NCBI RefSeq assembly: GCF_040954645.1
Contig: NC_092803.1
Coordinates: 9,673,230-9,737,229 of the forward strand
Length of the DNA stretch: 64,000 nt
From: Diabrotica undecimpunctata
Lineage: Eukaryota; Arthropoda; Insecta; Coleoptera; Chrysomelidae
Reading direction: 5' to 3'
The translations under genes and the position numbers were made by a program. This document shows, in pieces, positions 20,370-31,782 of this stretch. Each line of letters opens with the position of its first letter. Position 1 is the first letter of the stretch. The notes beneath the pieces were generated by a model. It searched no databases. It was not told the DNA's origin and saw nothing but the letters and a program-made list of their open reading frames with translations.

Positions 20370-22180
20370 AAATGTAGGCATTCAGAGGTTTACCCATCCA
20401 GTTGCGCATTTTTTTCTTGTTTAGTCAGGTGGTTTATGCGTATTTCTTGTTCTCTCAGCTTGAGCGGTGTTGTGTCATCTACTGCGCAAATTGCTCGATG
20501 TAAAGTAGATGTCTCAGCCTGCGGTTGTTCAACGCCAAACAGAACCAAAGTGGACTCAACGAGTCCCCCTGAAGAAGGCCACGGATATCTGCAGTTTCGA
20601 CGTTGTTTTCACCGGGTATTTGAAGGTGAATTTTAGACTTCCACTTCATTATATGCTTTAAAAAGGTGTCTCTATTATTATCGACTTTATATATGTTTTA
20701 TATATCCATAAGCCATCCATGCGCTACTGAATCAAAGGTATTATTGTAGTCAATGAAGGCAATAAAAAGGTTCTTCTTTTTGTGTGCGCCTGGTTAGGAA
20801 TGACTGAGTCGATTTGCAGCTGGAACCCTTAGCGCATCCTTTCTGTTGATGGTCTATGATATTGTTTAAAGATAAGTGTTGGTATATATGCTGGACTACA
20901 CAGGATGGGACCAATTTGTACAAAGTTGGCAGACAAGTATTTGGGCGGTACTTGGTTGAATCTTAGGTGTTATTTTGATTGGTATTAGATAAGTGGTTCT
21001 TTAAGTAAGAAATGGTGGTATTTCCTGGATTAGAAATAATGTGATTAATTAATACTGCTAAAAGCTCATTAACACCCCAAAACTGCTTTAGCCAGAAGTT
21101 TTAAACTCCGTCTGGTCCAATAGATTTTCAGTTATGAAGCTCTTTAATAATGTTCGAGATTTCGTCAGTGGTGAAAGGTTCATAAGGAATATTCTTGTAG
21201 TGTTGACAGTTGTTCGTCGTGTGTTTAATCCATCCAGCATTGTTCTTATGATTAGCTGGCGTTGAAAGTTGGTTTTCCCAAAACTCATTAATTTCTTCTT
21301 GGCTTGGTTAGGATTTATTTTCATTTTCTACAGTGAAATTCAGTTTCCTATATAGAAAGCCTTCTCTGTATGCTCAAAAAGTATTTTGTTGCATTTCCGG
21401 TTGTTACTAACTTTGTAACTCCTTAGGTGACCTAAATAAATGGAGAGTTTGTGTTTTAATGTGTCCAGGCAGTGTTAAGCTGTGTTGTGTTCTGGATCAT
21501 CTTGTGAGTGTCTTGGAGTGTTTAGAATTATTTTTCAGCTCTTTTAATTACTTTTGGATGTCTTACTCCTCGGATGTATTCCGTAATTTATCTAATATCC
21601 CTGTTGGATAACATGTCCCATATCACATATGTTATGTCCCAACATTAGCAATTTCTGTTGCTGCACAGTAAATCAGCATGTGCATATATTCCAATTTATT
21701 GGCTTCTACGATATAATTGGGTAGGACTTCAGTGTTCGTAATTTGTAACAGCGCACCTAGTTTATTTTTGGTAGCGGCGGTCTCCTAAGTGGGTTTTTCC
21801 CATTCAACTCTTTTACTGTACGTGCCATTTCACATACTAGGCTATCGTGCAACTTGTTGTGGTTCTGCTGCGTATTAACAGGTTGAGTTTCTTGTATGAG
21901 AGGCTCAGAAATCTGCTCATTAGGGATTTCATTAGGAACTTGATCCACAACTAGCTCTTGGTTATGAATCTCCTGTTCGACTATTATTCTAGTTAAATGG
22001 GTTTATTAGTCTAAATGTATTATTTTGACTTGGCGACGATAAGGTAAGGACAAAATTTTCAATTCCTAATTTAATTGAGCTCTCATCGTGCTTCGGAGGA
22101 CACGTAAAGCCGTCGGTCCCGGCTACAAAAGTAGTCGGTAAGTCGTGTTAGGGGCGCTTGCGCGACCTGAAAACCCTAAC
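20370..22180 (-). pseudogene. R2-type LINE, N-terminal half and RT start, decayed
   Basis: Read on the minus strand from 22180: VAGTDGFTCPPKHDESS (a finger-like Cys/His segment); a linker including DQVPNEIPNEQISEPLIQE (21757-21948); a coiled segment near 21740-21650; EINEFWEN; PFTTDEISNIIKELHN (about 21180-21120); KYRPNTCLPTLYKL; NNIIDHQQKGCAKGSSCKS; and an SGGLVESTLVLFGVE segment matching GIFQGDSLSPLWF. It ends at about 20370, where the catalytic box would follow (AVDDTTPLKL). R2-type LINEs use a C-terminal restriction-like endonuclease, which is missing here. The fragment at 10.8-11.1 kb looks like the C-terminal end of this type. Confidence 0.65.
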
Positions 22181-23235
22181 ACTAAACCTTAACCAGAAGG
22201 TTACACGAACTTTACTTTACTTTGCTTCAAAAAGATGGAAGATCTAGTAACAATTTAAATATGACCATAATATCAAAATTCACCATTCATATCATACACC
22301 AAAGTCTATAAAAATCGTGCTGAATCATTCCATACTTAAAACTCACCCTGTATGTTATTGCATTATATATCCTTAAAATAAGACGACACTAAAAGTAACT
22401 GTTCTAGCAGTTCTTCTAATAATTTTGCATATTTAAAATTTTGCGTTATGTGAAATTCTCCATAAATCCAACTTTACGACGTCAAAACAAAATCATAAAG
22501 TAAATTAAATTAGAACTTCCAGTGTCAAACAAACCTCATCTCTAATTTGATTTAAAAAGCCATTCGGTTCACCGAAGTCCTCCATTGAATTAAAAAACAA
22601 AGATGACATAGACAAAGTTTCAACAGCTGTTATATAATATTCACTTTATAAATTCATTTTAAAACTTAGTTTTAATGATGTCGTAACTTCTGAAGAGTTT
22701 CTCCTTGAATTTTATTATTTAGTTTGGTATTTTCTCTAGTTTAGTAAAACTTATAGCGTATTCAAAGCACCGCAGTTTTAACAATGATAATAAGGAGAAA
22801 GTTAGTAAGAAAGAAACACTAATGTTTGTATTTTAAGAACGATTTCCGTAGTGAAATTTGAAACTAATCTTTAATTGTGGCTTATTCCCATTTAAATAGT
22901 AATACTGTTTATGTTCGCAATGGTAATAATTCATTTTCTTATCTCGGTAGTAATTCAAATTTGGGATATCCAAACAGTGCAGGATAATTCAGTAAGAACG
23001 GATTTTCAAGGTCATTCGAAAAATTTAACAGCAAATAACCTTACCCCAAATAATCATCCGGCTCGAAGGACCATATAGAGAAATTAAATAACGGAATCAC
23101 TTAAATATAGTATAATTATATTTTTAGATCTGTTTCGACAAAAATAAATTAAATGCCATAAGCATCTAGCATATAAGTTTTAGGCATAATAAATCAAAAT
23201 AAAATAAATGATTTATTGCAGTTCTAAAAATCTTG
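22181..23235. other. no gene recognised
   Basis: AT-rich, no coding frame of note and no obvious repeat structure. Confidence 0.5.
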
Positions 23236-23700
23236 TTTTGATGTGAATATCCGTGACGAATTTTGGCGATCATTCGGCTGATCAATGACTGAGCAACATT
23301 CTTCCAATTTATTGAGGCTATTCTTTTTATGTCATTTATTCATCTCATTTGTGGTCTTCCTGTTGGTCGTCTACTTGTATAAGGTCCCCAATATTGTATC
23401 ATGGCATTCTAATGTTGTTTTTTTTATCTATCAGTGTAGTCTGCGAAGTTCCATTTAAGTTTGACAATTTTTTTGTGTTATCCTATCCTCTTATTTTGTT
23501 TTTGATCTTACCCAGTCGTTCCTCTTTTTATTGGACAGTCGTATACCTAACATTGCTATTTCCATTGCCCTTTCTGTTTTGGCTAGTTTATTTATATTTG
23601 GCTTCGTTAGTGTCCAAGTTTGACGTGCATATGTCATGTTAGGAAGGATGCACTGATTGAACATCTCAATTATTGCGGTGATCCTCAATTATTGAGGTAG
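23236..23700 (-). pseudogene. RTE-like LINE thumb and C-terminus
   Basis: Minus-strand frame 23688-23491 reads CILPNMTYARQTWTLTKPNI and RAMEIAMLGIRLSNKKRN. The end RPTGRPQMR, stop, INDIKRIASINWKNVAQ lies at 23365-23280 in a shifted frame. The order and motifs match the better preserved LINE at 31783-33827 (RAMERQMLGISLRDKKRNEW). 5'-truncated. Confidence 0.75.
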
Positions 23701-25627
23701 GCTACAAACAGGCTACTTCCTATTAGTAGGAAATATGAGAATAAAAAATTTGAGACTTAAAGAAATGTACTAAAAGAAAAAATTGCAGTATGAAAAATCC
23801 CGTTTCCGATACTACTCGTGAAAAATGACATGAATCAATAAAGACAAGAGGAGAAGACATAAAAGAGTATAGGAGAAATATTGTATGTACTAACAAAAAA
23901 ATAGAGAAATGTATGGATAAATGTATAAAGGAGATGGAAGTAAATAGCAAAATTATTGCCAATCTTTATATCTGTAGTCCATTGCACCAAATACTTCTTT
24001 AACAGTAACATCTGCCAAACACGAGTGTCTGCCCCCCATTCCACCGTTTATTCTCAGAAAAAAGTGATTCGTGAATATAAACGAGCTTCGGCTATGAAAT
24101 TGTTTCTTAAAACGAACAGCAGGCGGTGCTCCAATTCATTAAAAGGTAATTGAAAGTAAAACATCGCCCATTTGGGAAATCTAATTAAAATTCGGGTAGA
24201 TTTATTATTTCTATTGACATATTTCGTAGGCGGCGTGCTTGCCAACGAGCTGGTAATTGGTTGATGAAAATATACTGCTTCATATAATTAAGGTAGCGGA
24301 TAGAGTTCCTTAAACAACAGTGCACCAAACGGTCTAAGAAATATTACATCTAATTTATTTAAATATAGCACTGAGAAATTGTGTACAGGGTTGGAACTCT
24401 TTAAAATGAATATGAGAGAGCAAGATATATATCTTGCTATGTCGCACAGTTAGTTCTTCCTAGTTCATTATTTTGGTACATTTACTGTATATGCAAATAT
24501 TTCAAGTCAAATTTCATTTGAATTGATTACGAGTGTATATATGTTACATCGCTTGAATTCTAAAGAGATAATCTCTTCTTTGTCGAGCCGATATTCACCC
24601 AAAGTACCGCAGTCGTTCCGTCCGGATATAATACGCGATTCTTCGTAAAGATAATGAAGCCGACTTTATTTAATAACAAGGCACTTATTTAACACATACT
24701 AAAACACATATGGTCCAAACCATAAAAAACTATGTTGTATGAGTAAATGACGACGGTAATGTATTGTCATAACAAAAAAGCTCATTGTTTCATTTAAAAC
24801 TTAACTTTCACATAAAATGTTATTTCATATCCTGATTCAGTAGAAACACACAAAAACCCAACATCTGTTTGTGCTTCTGCTTAGTATTTACGTTTTCCTT
24901 TTGGCCCTCCTACCATTCAAATTCTAATTTAAATCCCGAACACCCGGACAAACACAATATGAGTAGCATCCATCCTGTTTCATACAGTTACACAAAGATC
25001 TATTGTTTTATTGAAAATTCAGGCTGTCGAGTAAGATAAGGGTATCGGATTTGCTGGGTCAACGTAATAATGACATCTGCAGGTTCGGTTATAACGTGTC
25101 CGAGTCAGAGAATGCTCCAACGACACGGCGATTGTTATACGATAGCTCGTCAAACCGGGAACTGATCGATTACCGGGATGATTACAAATTGAGAATATAG
25201 CGTACAGGAAGTAATGGGATAAAATATTGGTTAATAGCCCGCATCAAGGTGTAGTCGATGGAGAAACGGATACCAGGTGTGGAAATTAGGTAATAAAGAG
25301 GAAATATTCTGTATTTAAACTTTGTATTACACAGTGCAAGTATAAAACCTTTTCAGCATGTAATTTTTGCAGTCAGTATTTTGTAAAGGTACATTATATT
25401 GACCCCCCCCCCAAACCACCCTCAACAAATCATTTTAACTCTACACATTACATTACGCAAATGATCAAATTTTAATTGTACAGGACAAGAAAGATTTGGA
25501 ATATATGTTAAGTAAACTTGTGGAAGAATATAGAAAGTGGAGTCTAGAGGTCAATATAAAAAAAATACAGAACCTATCTACAGAAATAAAAAAACTAGAC
25601 CTGTACCATCAAAAAAATTAAAAGTTG

Positions 25628-25629
<2 letters not shown>
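23701..25629. other. no gene recognised
   Basis: Nearly 2 kb of AT-rich sequence without a recognisable frame. Includes a run of C near 25405-25414. Open frames of 63-79 codons around 23.7-24.2 kb overlap in conflicting phases and look random. Confidence 0.5.

Positions 25630-25699
<70 letters not shown>
25630..25699. repeat. (AT)n microsatellite, 70 bp
   Basis: Uninterrupted alternating AT; abuts a TGTTGTGATC sequence that starts the candidate solo LTR. Confidence 0.95.
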
Positions 25700-25705
<6 letters not shown>

Positions 25706-27109
25706 GATCTGCTTTATGATGTTTTATTATTAATTAACACTAATTTAATTAATCCAATTATTTAATTAATTAATTCACTAATTTATGCAGAGTCATACAA
25801 ATCAATTACTATTAAAAATTCTCAGGGTGCCTTTTTAATTTTACTTTAATCAGTTTACTTTATATATCTCTTCTAGTGGTTTCAGTATCTCCTAGTTGCT
25901 CATAATCGGGATAGAACAGGAAACGGAATTAACATTAAAACAACATAAATATGCACACAAATTATTATTTATTTTCAATAAGCAATACGATGAATATTAA
26001 TAAATAACTTTTGTGGGCAATTATCTTTCCCAACAAACTTCTATACTCTAAATTTAATTTTAATTACAAACTATCTATTGATCTGTTTTATAATAATATC
26101 TACTAAAAAAATGACCATATAAAAATATAATTTATTCACAAAAAAAAAAATAACTCTTTGAAACTTGGAATCTTAGTTCGTATGCTTATATTTGATTTTA
26201 TCTTTAGAATATCTTAAAATTTTCTTTCATTCAAATTATTTGACTGACCTTTATTTTTTTTTTCACCAATGATGTCTCCTCTCGATCAAACCACAGTTCC
26301 TTCCTTGATTGATTATTTCCGGCTACCATCAAATCTTTCCCGTTCTCAGCATCGATCCAAACCGCATCAAACTACTCCTCCGAAAACACAAGCCCAAGCC
26401 TCTTTTGACCGGTACTCTTTATTCACAAATTCTCCTTTCTTTCTCAATTATATCTCGTGGACTATGCAGACTCAAAAGAGGTATTAATCTTCTCGATTTT
26501 GATCTGCTCTCAGCTTCCACCTTTTTCACTAACAAACGAAAACACTGGTACTCAGATTGACTACACGAAAACACGTCTTCTCTTCTGGTCTGCCGGTAAC
26601 ATAATAATTCTTTCAATCTCTCTCAGACAACCTTCTCAACTCTCTCATTCCCACCATTCCTTTTTAACCAATCATATGCATTCATCTTTCCCACTTATTT
26701 TCGATTTAGAAAATTTCCAACATGATATTTAAAACAAATAAACTACTTTCACTCAAATTACTTTTCAGAAACCATTAACAATTTTGCCTTTTTCAACAGA
26801 AATAAGTTTCCAAATTCTTGTTATCTCATATCTAAATCTAATTTTTATTTACTTTCGAAAAATGCCCACCGCAAAATACAATTACAAGTTTATTCCTAAA
26901 TCTATAATTATACGGGTTCCATTGTCCTTTCACTATTCACTCAGTCTTTCACGGAAAAACTCGTCAGGGTCCCGTCACGGAACAATGTTTTCTCTTATTC
27001 TAACTATTACAAATAAGTACAGGGTTGTATTTTAACTTATATGCCCGCGGTATATTAAAATAATAAAAAAACTCTTTATTCTATTTCTGATCGATAAACT
27101 GATCCATAA

Positions 27110-27111
<2 letters not shown>
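25700..27111. mobile_element. candidate solo LTR inserted in an (AT)n tract
   Basis: Starts TGTTGTGATC and ends GATCCATAACA, whose reverse complement TGTTATGGATC resembles the start. Both sides are alternating AT (70 bp and 46 bp), as if one microsatellite had been split. Non-coding; the overlapping pyrimidine-rich frames at 26269-26732 conflict in phase. An LTR is the simplest reading of TG...CA ends with short inverted termini, but 1.4 kb is long and no internal region is present to confirm it. Confidence 0.4.

Positions 27112-27113
<2 letters not shown>

Positions 27114-27159
<46 letters not shown>
27114..27159. repeat. (AT)n microsatellite, 46 bp
   Basis: Alternating AT, on the other side of the candidate solo LTR. 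Confidence 0.95.
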
Positions 27160-27165
<6 letters not shown>

Positions 27166-28035
27166 GGTTCCATAATTTCCAGAAAATATTAAGACAAAAC
27201 TCAAATCACCGACCAACAGAAGAAATCGCAAACACCCTGTGTATTATACTGTTTAGCATTAGTTTTAGAAAGTGTTTTTTTTTCGAAAAGGGAATTTTAT
27301 ACGTTCAAAGACATTCCCAGAAAATAAGAAGACAATATATTGGTTTTTCTAACGGTTTAGTTTTAAATAGACATTTTTGTAAACAGTACTACCTTAAACT
27401 TTCTATTGTATGGATTACCAAGAATTATACAATAGGGTAGGTTTGTAAATAGTTTGTGAGAGGTAATTATCCATTTTCTCTAGAAATTGAAAATATTTAT
27501 TAAATGACCGACTATTTATTCGATAGGAGAAAGTAAGCTTTTTTTTTCTTTGAAGAAAGTAAAATTTGTTTGGATGGAGATACGTTCTGATTGGTTCAAG
27601 GAAAAAGAGGAGAGGGATGGAAGGATTTTGGATAGAGTTTTGCAAGCGAGAGGAAGGCATTGTAAATTGAATATCGGGCGAGCATACTATAGTTTTTTTT
27701 TGTGGAGACGACGCTGCTAATTAGTCAAGTTTTTTAAAAAGAGTCTAGATTATGAAAAGTTGTATTTGTGTTTGGTGGAAAGAGTTCCAACTGTGGTAGC
27801 AGACAGAAGAAATAACTGACATGCTGTAAGTAATAAACAGATGTATAGTTTTGTACTGGACCAAGTCGATTAGTTGAGATATCCTTGTGTCTGGAGAGGA
27901 GGAGCTTATGCATGTAGTAAAGATTTGGAGCAGAGGAGTTTAGCAGGAGTATTCTGGAGAAACTGAAAGGTACGAGCAAGGTGGACAAGGCACAATCAAA
28001 GGAGAGAGAGGTGAAGTCATCAAGTAGAAATTATC
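27160..28035. other. no gene recognised
   Basis: AT-rich; minus-strand frames at 27415-27660 and 27734-27988 carry no domain. Confidence 0.45.
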
Positions 28036-28039
28036 AAGT

Positions 28040-28420
28040 AAAATGGTCTCTAATAAAATTTTTTGTTTTTTCTAAGAAACTCAATATTTCGCTATTTATT
28101 TGATAGATTCATCAGGAGTACACTGTAACAATTCTAACATTACAAAAATCGCGTATAAATACAGTAAAAAAACACTTTAAAGATAATAGAAAATTAAAAG
28201 ATTTTACAAATAAAAACTGACAGTGAAGTATGTAAAATATTGAATTTTAAGATTAAATTGTCTTAAGCACGTTCGTTACAGCAATACGATAAAAAAATTA
28301 CAATTACTTTAAATGTAAAAATAAAAATAACAATAAAAGAAGCGTCAGAAGAATGATATTTCTTTGATGAATTAATAAGGTTAGTTGTTATTAAGGTGAA
28401 TGTTAGCTATTTTGAATATT
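28040..28420. repeat. possible Penelope 3'-terminal sequence
   Basis: The stretch AATATTTCGCTATTTATTTG followed by TTCATCAGGAGTACACTG resembles the end of the second PLE lineage (48190-48235: TTTCGCAAATCTTTATTTTTGC, CATCATCAGGGTGCTAC). Both are followed some distance on by TTAATNAGGTTAGTTGT. No coding part is present. Confidence 0.35.
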
Positions 28421-28990
28421 TATAAATATTGTTCGTATGATTTTTGATGTTCAGACATCAAACATATTTAGAATTTAATAGTTGGTATCGTACACTATGA
28501 TTTCAATAATAAATTTTGGCAATCTAGCAAAAAAGTCTTAATGCCGCAGTATAAACACTCGACGACAACCAATTCATATAAATCATCACGATATTATCTT
28601 TTGCGGTGTACAAACTCTTACGAAACATGATTGATGTGTTCAGGATGGTGTATCTTTCCCAGAAGTAATGTAGAGAAATGGCCTGGGGAAACTTAAACTC
28701 CTAGATGGAAACTTTTTCGTCGAACGATGTAGAAGTATGTAAACAAGCCAGAATTCTGCCAAAAAGTAAAATATAACTATATAAACACGACAGGAGATTT
28801 ATTTTAATAAGATTTAGTAGAGTGTACAGTAAAAAGTTATATATATTTTGGACTGGGAGCTTAATATGGTTGTTATAGATATACATGTCAAGACAATTAC
28901 CAAATTAATAATAATTTAACAACTTAATGACGAACTCAGGAACATCAAATTAAACAAGAAATAATACAAAACATAAGTATTAATAAATCA
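28421..28990. other. no gene recognised
   Basis: AT-rich with no recognisable frame. Confidence 0.5.
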
Positions 28991-28997
28991 GGAAGAG

Positions 28998-29245
28998 TTA
29001 ACAATTATTATCAAAAAAACACAAAAACCTTTTTTGGCTTCCATCCATCCAATGGCAATACAGCCCAAATCGGGCCTTGGCCTTCTTCAAAAAGCTTCTC
29101 CAATCATTTCGATTTACTGTTCTTTTCCATGAACGCGTTCCCAGGCACTTTCTGGCATCCTCATCGACTTCGCCTTCCCATCTCTTTTTAGGTCTTCCAA
29201 CAGGTCTTTTTCCCTGCATTCTTGCATTTAGTTTTTTGGCTTGCG
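28998..29245 (-). pseudogene. LINE ORF C-terminal fragment
   Basis: The minus strand reads MQGKRPVGRPKKRWEGEVDE, LGTRSWKRTVNRNDWRSFLK and AKARFGL then an in-frame tail. The RPxGRPxxRWxDEV...DWR pattern is the C-terminal segment of RTE-like LINE polymerases. Nothing 5' of it is recognisable, so it is a short truncated copy. Confidence 0.65.
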
Positions 29246-29649
29246 CCGTCCTATTCTAACTCTGAACTTCCTGTCCTTTCAGCTAAGTACGAGGTGATCA
29301 CTCATATCACTATCTTACTGCGTGCGAAGTATTCATCTTGTAAATGATGTCTCGTACGTCTCAATTGGATCAATAGCTGCAAAGGTTTGGCAATGTTGTC
29401 ATATTTAATTTTTCAATGCACTTCGTCCACCTTTTATTTGATGCTTCGTAAGTTTTGGGCCCAACGAAAATATGTCTCGTTGTCCAGTCTTGTCATGTTT
29501 AATTTTTTCTTTGTATTTTTGTATTCGTCATTACCTCACACGTTCCATTTCCTCTGTAACTATACGTTTCTTACCGTATTCTTTCTATTTTCTGTGATAA
29601 CTCACATGTCGTTCTACAAACCTAATGCCTCTTTGACCGGTCGTCATGT
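29246..29649. other. no gene recognised
   Basis: T/C-rich on the plus strand. A 98-codon plus frame (29387-29683) runs into the family A repeat and shows no domain. Confidence 0.45.
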
Positions 29650-29900
29650 TGTAACGAAATATATTTTGCCTACCTCAGGGTAAGAATATGGGGTAGAAAA
29701 TTGGGGACAGAAACTATGGGGGTGAAAATAGGGCAAGCAAAATAAATCGATACGTATGCGAACGGCACTCAGAGAGTTGCTGGAGAGCTGGGGTCGTGGA
29801 TAAGTGAACGAAAAGGGTGTCAGATTAGGGTAGGTACCAAAATATGAAACAAAGGGGTTACTTACGTAAATCTCCTGTACATCTGGACAATTAATACAAC
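29650..29900 (+). repeat. LTR-like repeat family A, copy 2 (5' 250 bp only)
   Basis: Begins TGTAACGAAATATATTTTGC and runs through GGGGTAGAAAATTGGGGACA, GAACGGCACTCAGAG and GTCGTGGATAAGTGAACG, then loses similarity near AATCTCCTG. This is the first part of copies 1 and 3. Confidence 0.7.
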
Positions 29901-30304
29901 ACCACTTATTACACACCATTTATATACTTTGCTTTCAATTTTGATTTTTAATTTTAGTATTTTAATTACATAGTCAGATTTCTTCCTTTCTACATTACAG
30001 ATAGTGTTTGGTAGACCATTTTATTGTAGTCAACTACCCACTGTCTAATATATTGTTTAGTCTTTTTCTTGCATTCTTACTTTACGTCGACTTCAGTTGC
30101 TCTCAAACTAACACCCTAATTATTATAGACAGGTTTGAGTGTGAGATCTGGATTATTCAATCTACTTAAAAAATATTCTATATATATAATTTTATATTTC
30201 ATCAGTGACCTCCTATAGTAGTGTCAGTTGGACTTTTGGTCAATACTTAGTTTCATAGAATTTTTTAAAAGGTGCAGATCACATATCTATGATTGTGACT
30301 GCTC
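29901..30304. other. no gene recognised
   Basis: AT-rich spacer between repeat families A and B. Confidence 0.5.
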
Positions 30305-30760
30305 ATCCAAGCTGTCATTTGTCACATGTCACCCCAACATTTCCGTTAGATCGGGAGCCATTTTGTCTCCGGCTTCGGCACGCAATGTAGCTTTTTTTTT
30401 TTGATAATTTTAAAGTGTTTGTTTGTCCTTTTGTAGTGTAGTGTAATGTACAATTATATGTTTATGACATTTTGTTCTTGCCAGATAGGCCGCAATTGAC
30501 GAAGTAAGTCTATAAACGTTAATCACATAAAAACTCTTTATCAACCATAAACTTCGAGTTTTTATCGAAGTTAATCAATTTTATTTAGTAATAAAAAAAA
30601 AACGTTTCTTGGCTTATTTCAGATGCCCCTGAAGATGATCTAGGGATCGAAAGTACTTGGGCAAGATTAAATTAAACTGTGCTCGATATATGCCTTTTAT
30701 TTGATCAAAGTTCATTTATTCGAGCATTCAACCTTATATTTATTCTCCTTTTATTGGACA
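30305..30760 (+). repeat. dispersed repeat family B, copy 2, with a LINE-like 3' tail
   Basis: Shares ordered blocks with 7670-7945. Its end (TTTTATTTGATCAAAGTTC, ATTCGAGCATTCAACC) also matches the 3' tail of the minus-strand RTE-like LINE at 4030-4105. A short element sharing its 3' end with a LINE is what a LINE-dependent SINE would look like, though no RNA polymerase III promoter was recognised. Confidence 0.5.
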
Positions 30761-31160
30761 GGTCGTCTAACAAATTTAACAGATTCTGAAAAAATAGTTC
30801 CATGGAAGAAATTATAGATAGGATCTATAAATGCAAAGAATGTATAGATTCTTCTTATCATCCAACGAAAACTCAAAAAGGGATTCATTCAACAGAAAGT
30901 CATATTTTATTATAGGAGATAAATGTAACCTTTAAATCCGGTTTAGAAAAATGTGTTTCATTATTATTTTATTAAATAATAAGATTTTTGTTTTGATAAT
31001 AAGATTTTTGTTTCAATAAAGGGCAGCGGCAAGCCGCTTATATGTATTTAGACATATTTAGGTCTTCTTAGAGCGGTATAGCCACTGCTCTGAATCAAAA
31101 CAAAATCTATCCCGTCCTAAACCAATATTTATCAAAATAACTATTTACGGACTTAACTAC
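30761..31160. other. no gene recognised
   Basis: AT-rich; nothing supported. Confidence 0.5.
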
Positions 31161-31175
31161 GCCATCTAAAAATAA

Positions 31176-31495
31176 AAAGAGAAATCAAACGATTTCTACC
31201 TGGCTAAACCGAATTCAAATTTTTACCACTGTGCAAAGCAAACAGCTTGATACATTACAATTGTATCGAAACAAAAATCTAATACCGTCATTATGTTTTA
31301 TTACTTTACTCCGTTTGGAGTACTAGAAACTGAATTCACTACGAATTTTGACCATGATGATTTGCAGGTGGAATGCAATTTTTAGATTCCCTTGCCGAGT
31401 AATTTATCAAGATGTTTGCTTTGCAAGTTTTAGAAGGCACAGTGGTAAAAATTTGAATTCGGTTTCGCCAGGTAGAAATCGTTTGTTTTCTTGTT
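31176..31495. repeat. foldback: inverted repeat with arms of about 80 bp
   Basis: The left arm (31176-31257) contains CAAACGATTTCTACCTGGC, CCGAATTCAAATTTTTACC and ACTGTGC. The same sequence in reverse complement fills 31402-31495, with a 13-16-bp insertion in the right arm. The loop is about 145 bp. No transposase. Confidence 0.8.
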
Positions 31496-31782
31496 TTTTT
31501 TTTATTTTGTTAAACTTTCACTTTAGACGAAAGTGTTGTTTTGAAAAAACCTTTCATATTATAAATATATTTATTTGATTAAAAAATTATGAATCTAAAT
31601 TTCGACTTCGGTCAGGAAACAGTCTAATTTCACGTCTGTCCAGATTGCACAGTTTACAAACGGTAAACAAACCACTGCAGAAACGAACCTAATATGTCAC
31701 AGCTGAAAGAAGGTCTTGGACCTATGGTGCTTGATTTAATCTGAATAGAAATATGTTAGTTCACAGATATAAATTTATTATT

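Noticed and set aside
26269..26732. Three overlapping Ser/Pro/Thr-rich frames as possible host exons
   Set aside because: They overlap in conflicting phases inside a pyrimidine-rich non-coding stretch with no domain or splice evidence.
30627..30660. Hammerhead-ribozyme-like core CTGAAGA...GAAA in repeat family B (also near 7858 and 50393)
   Set aside because: The stem after GAAA and a cleavage-site strand upstream could not be paired, and the other copies have broken stems. A covariance-model search would decide; as seen it is only a partial match.
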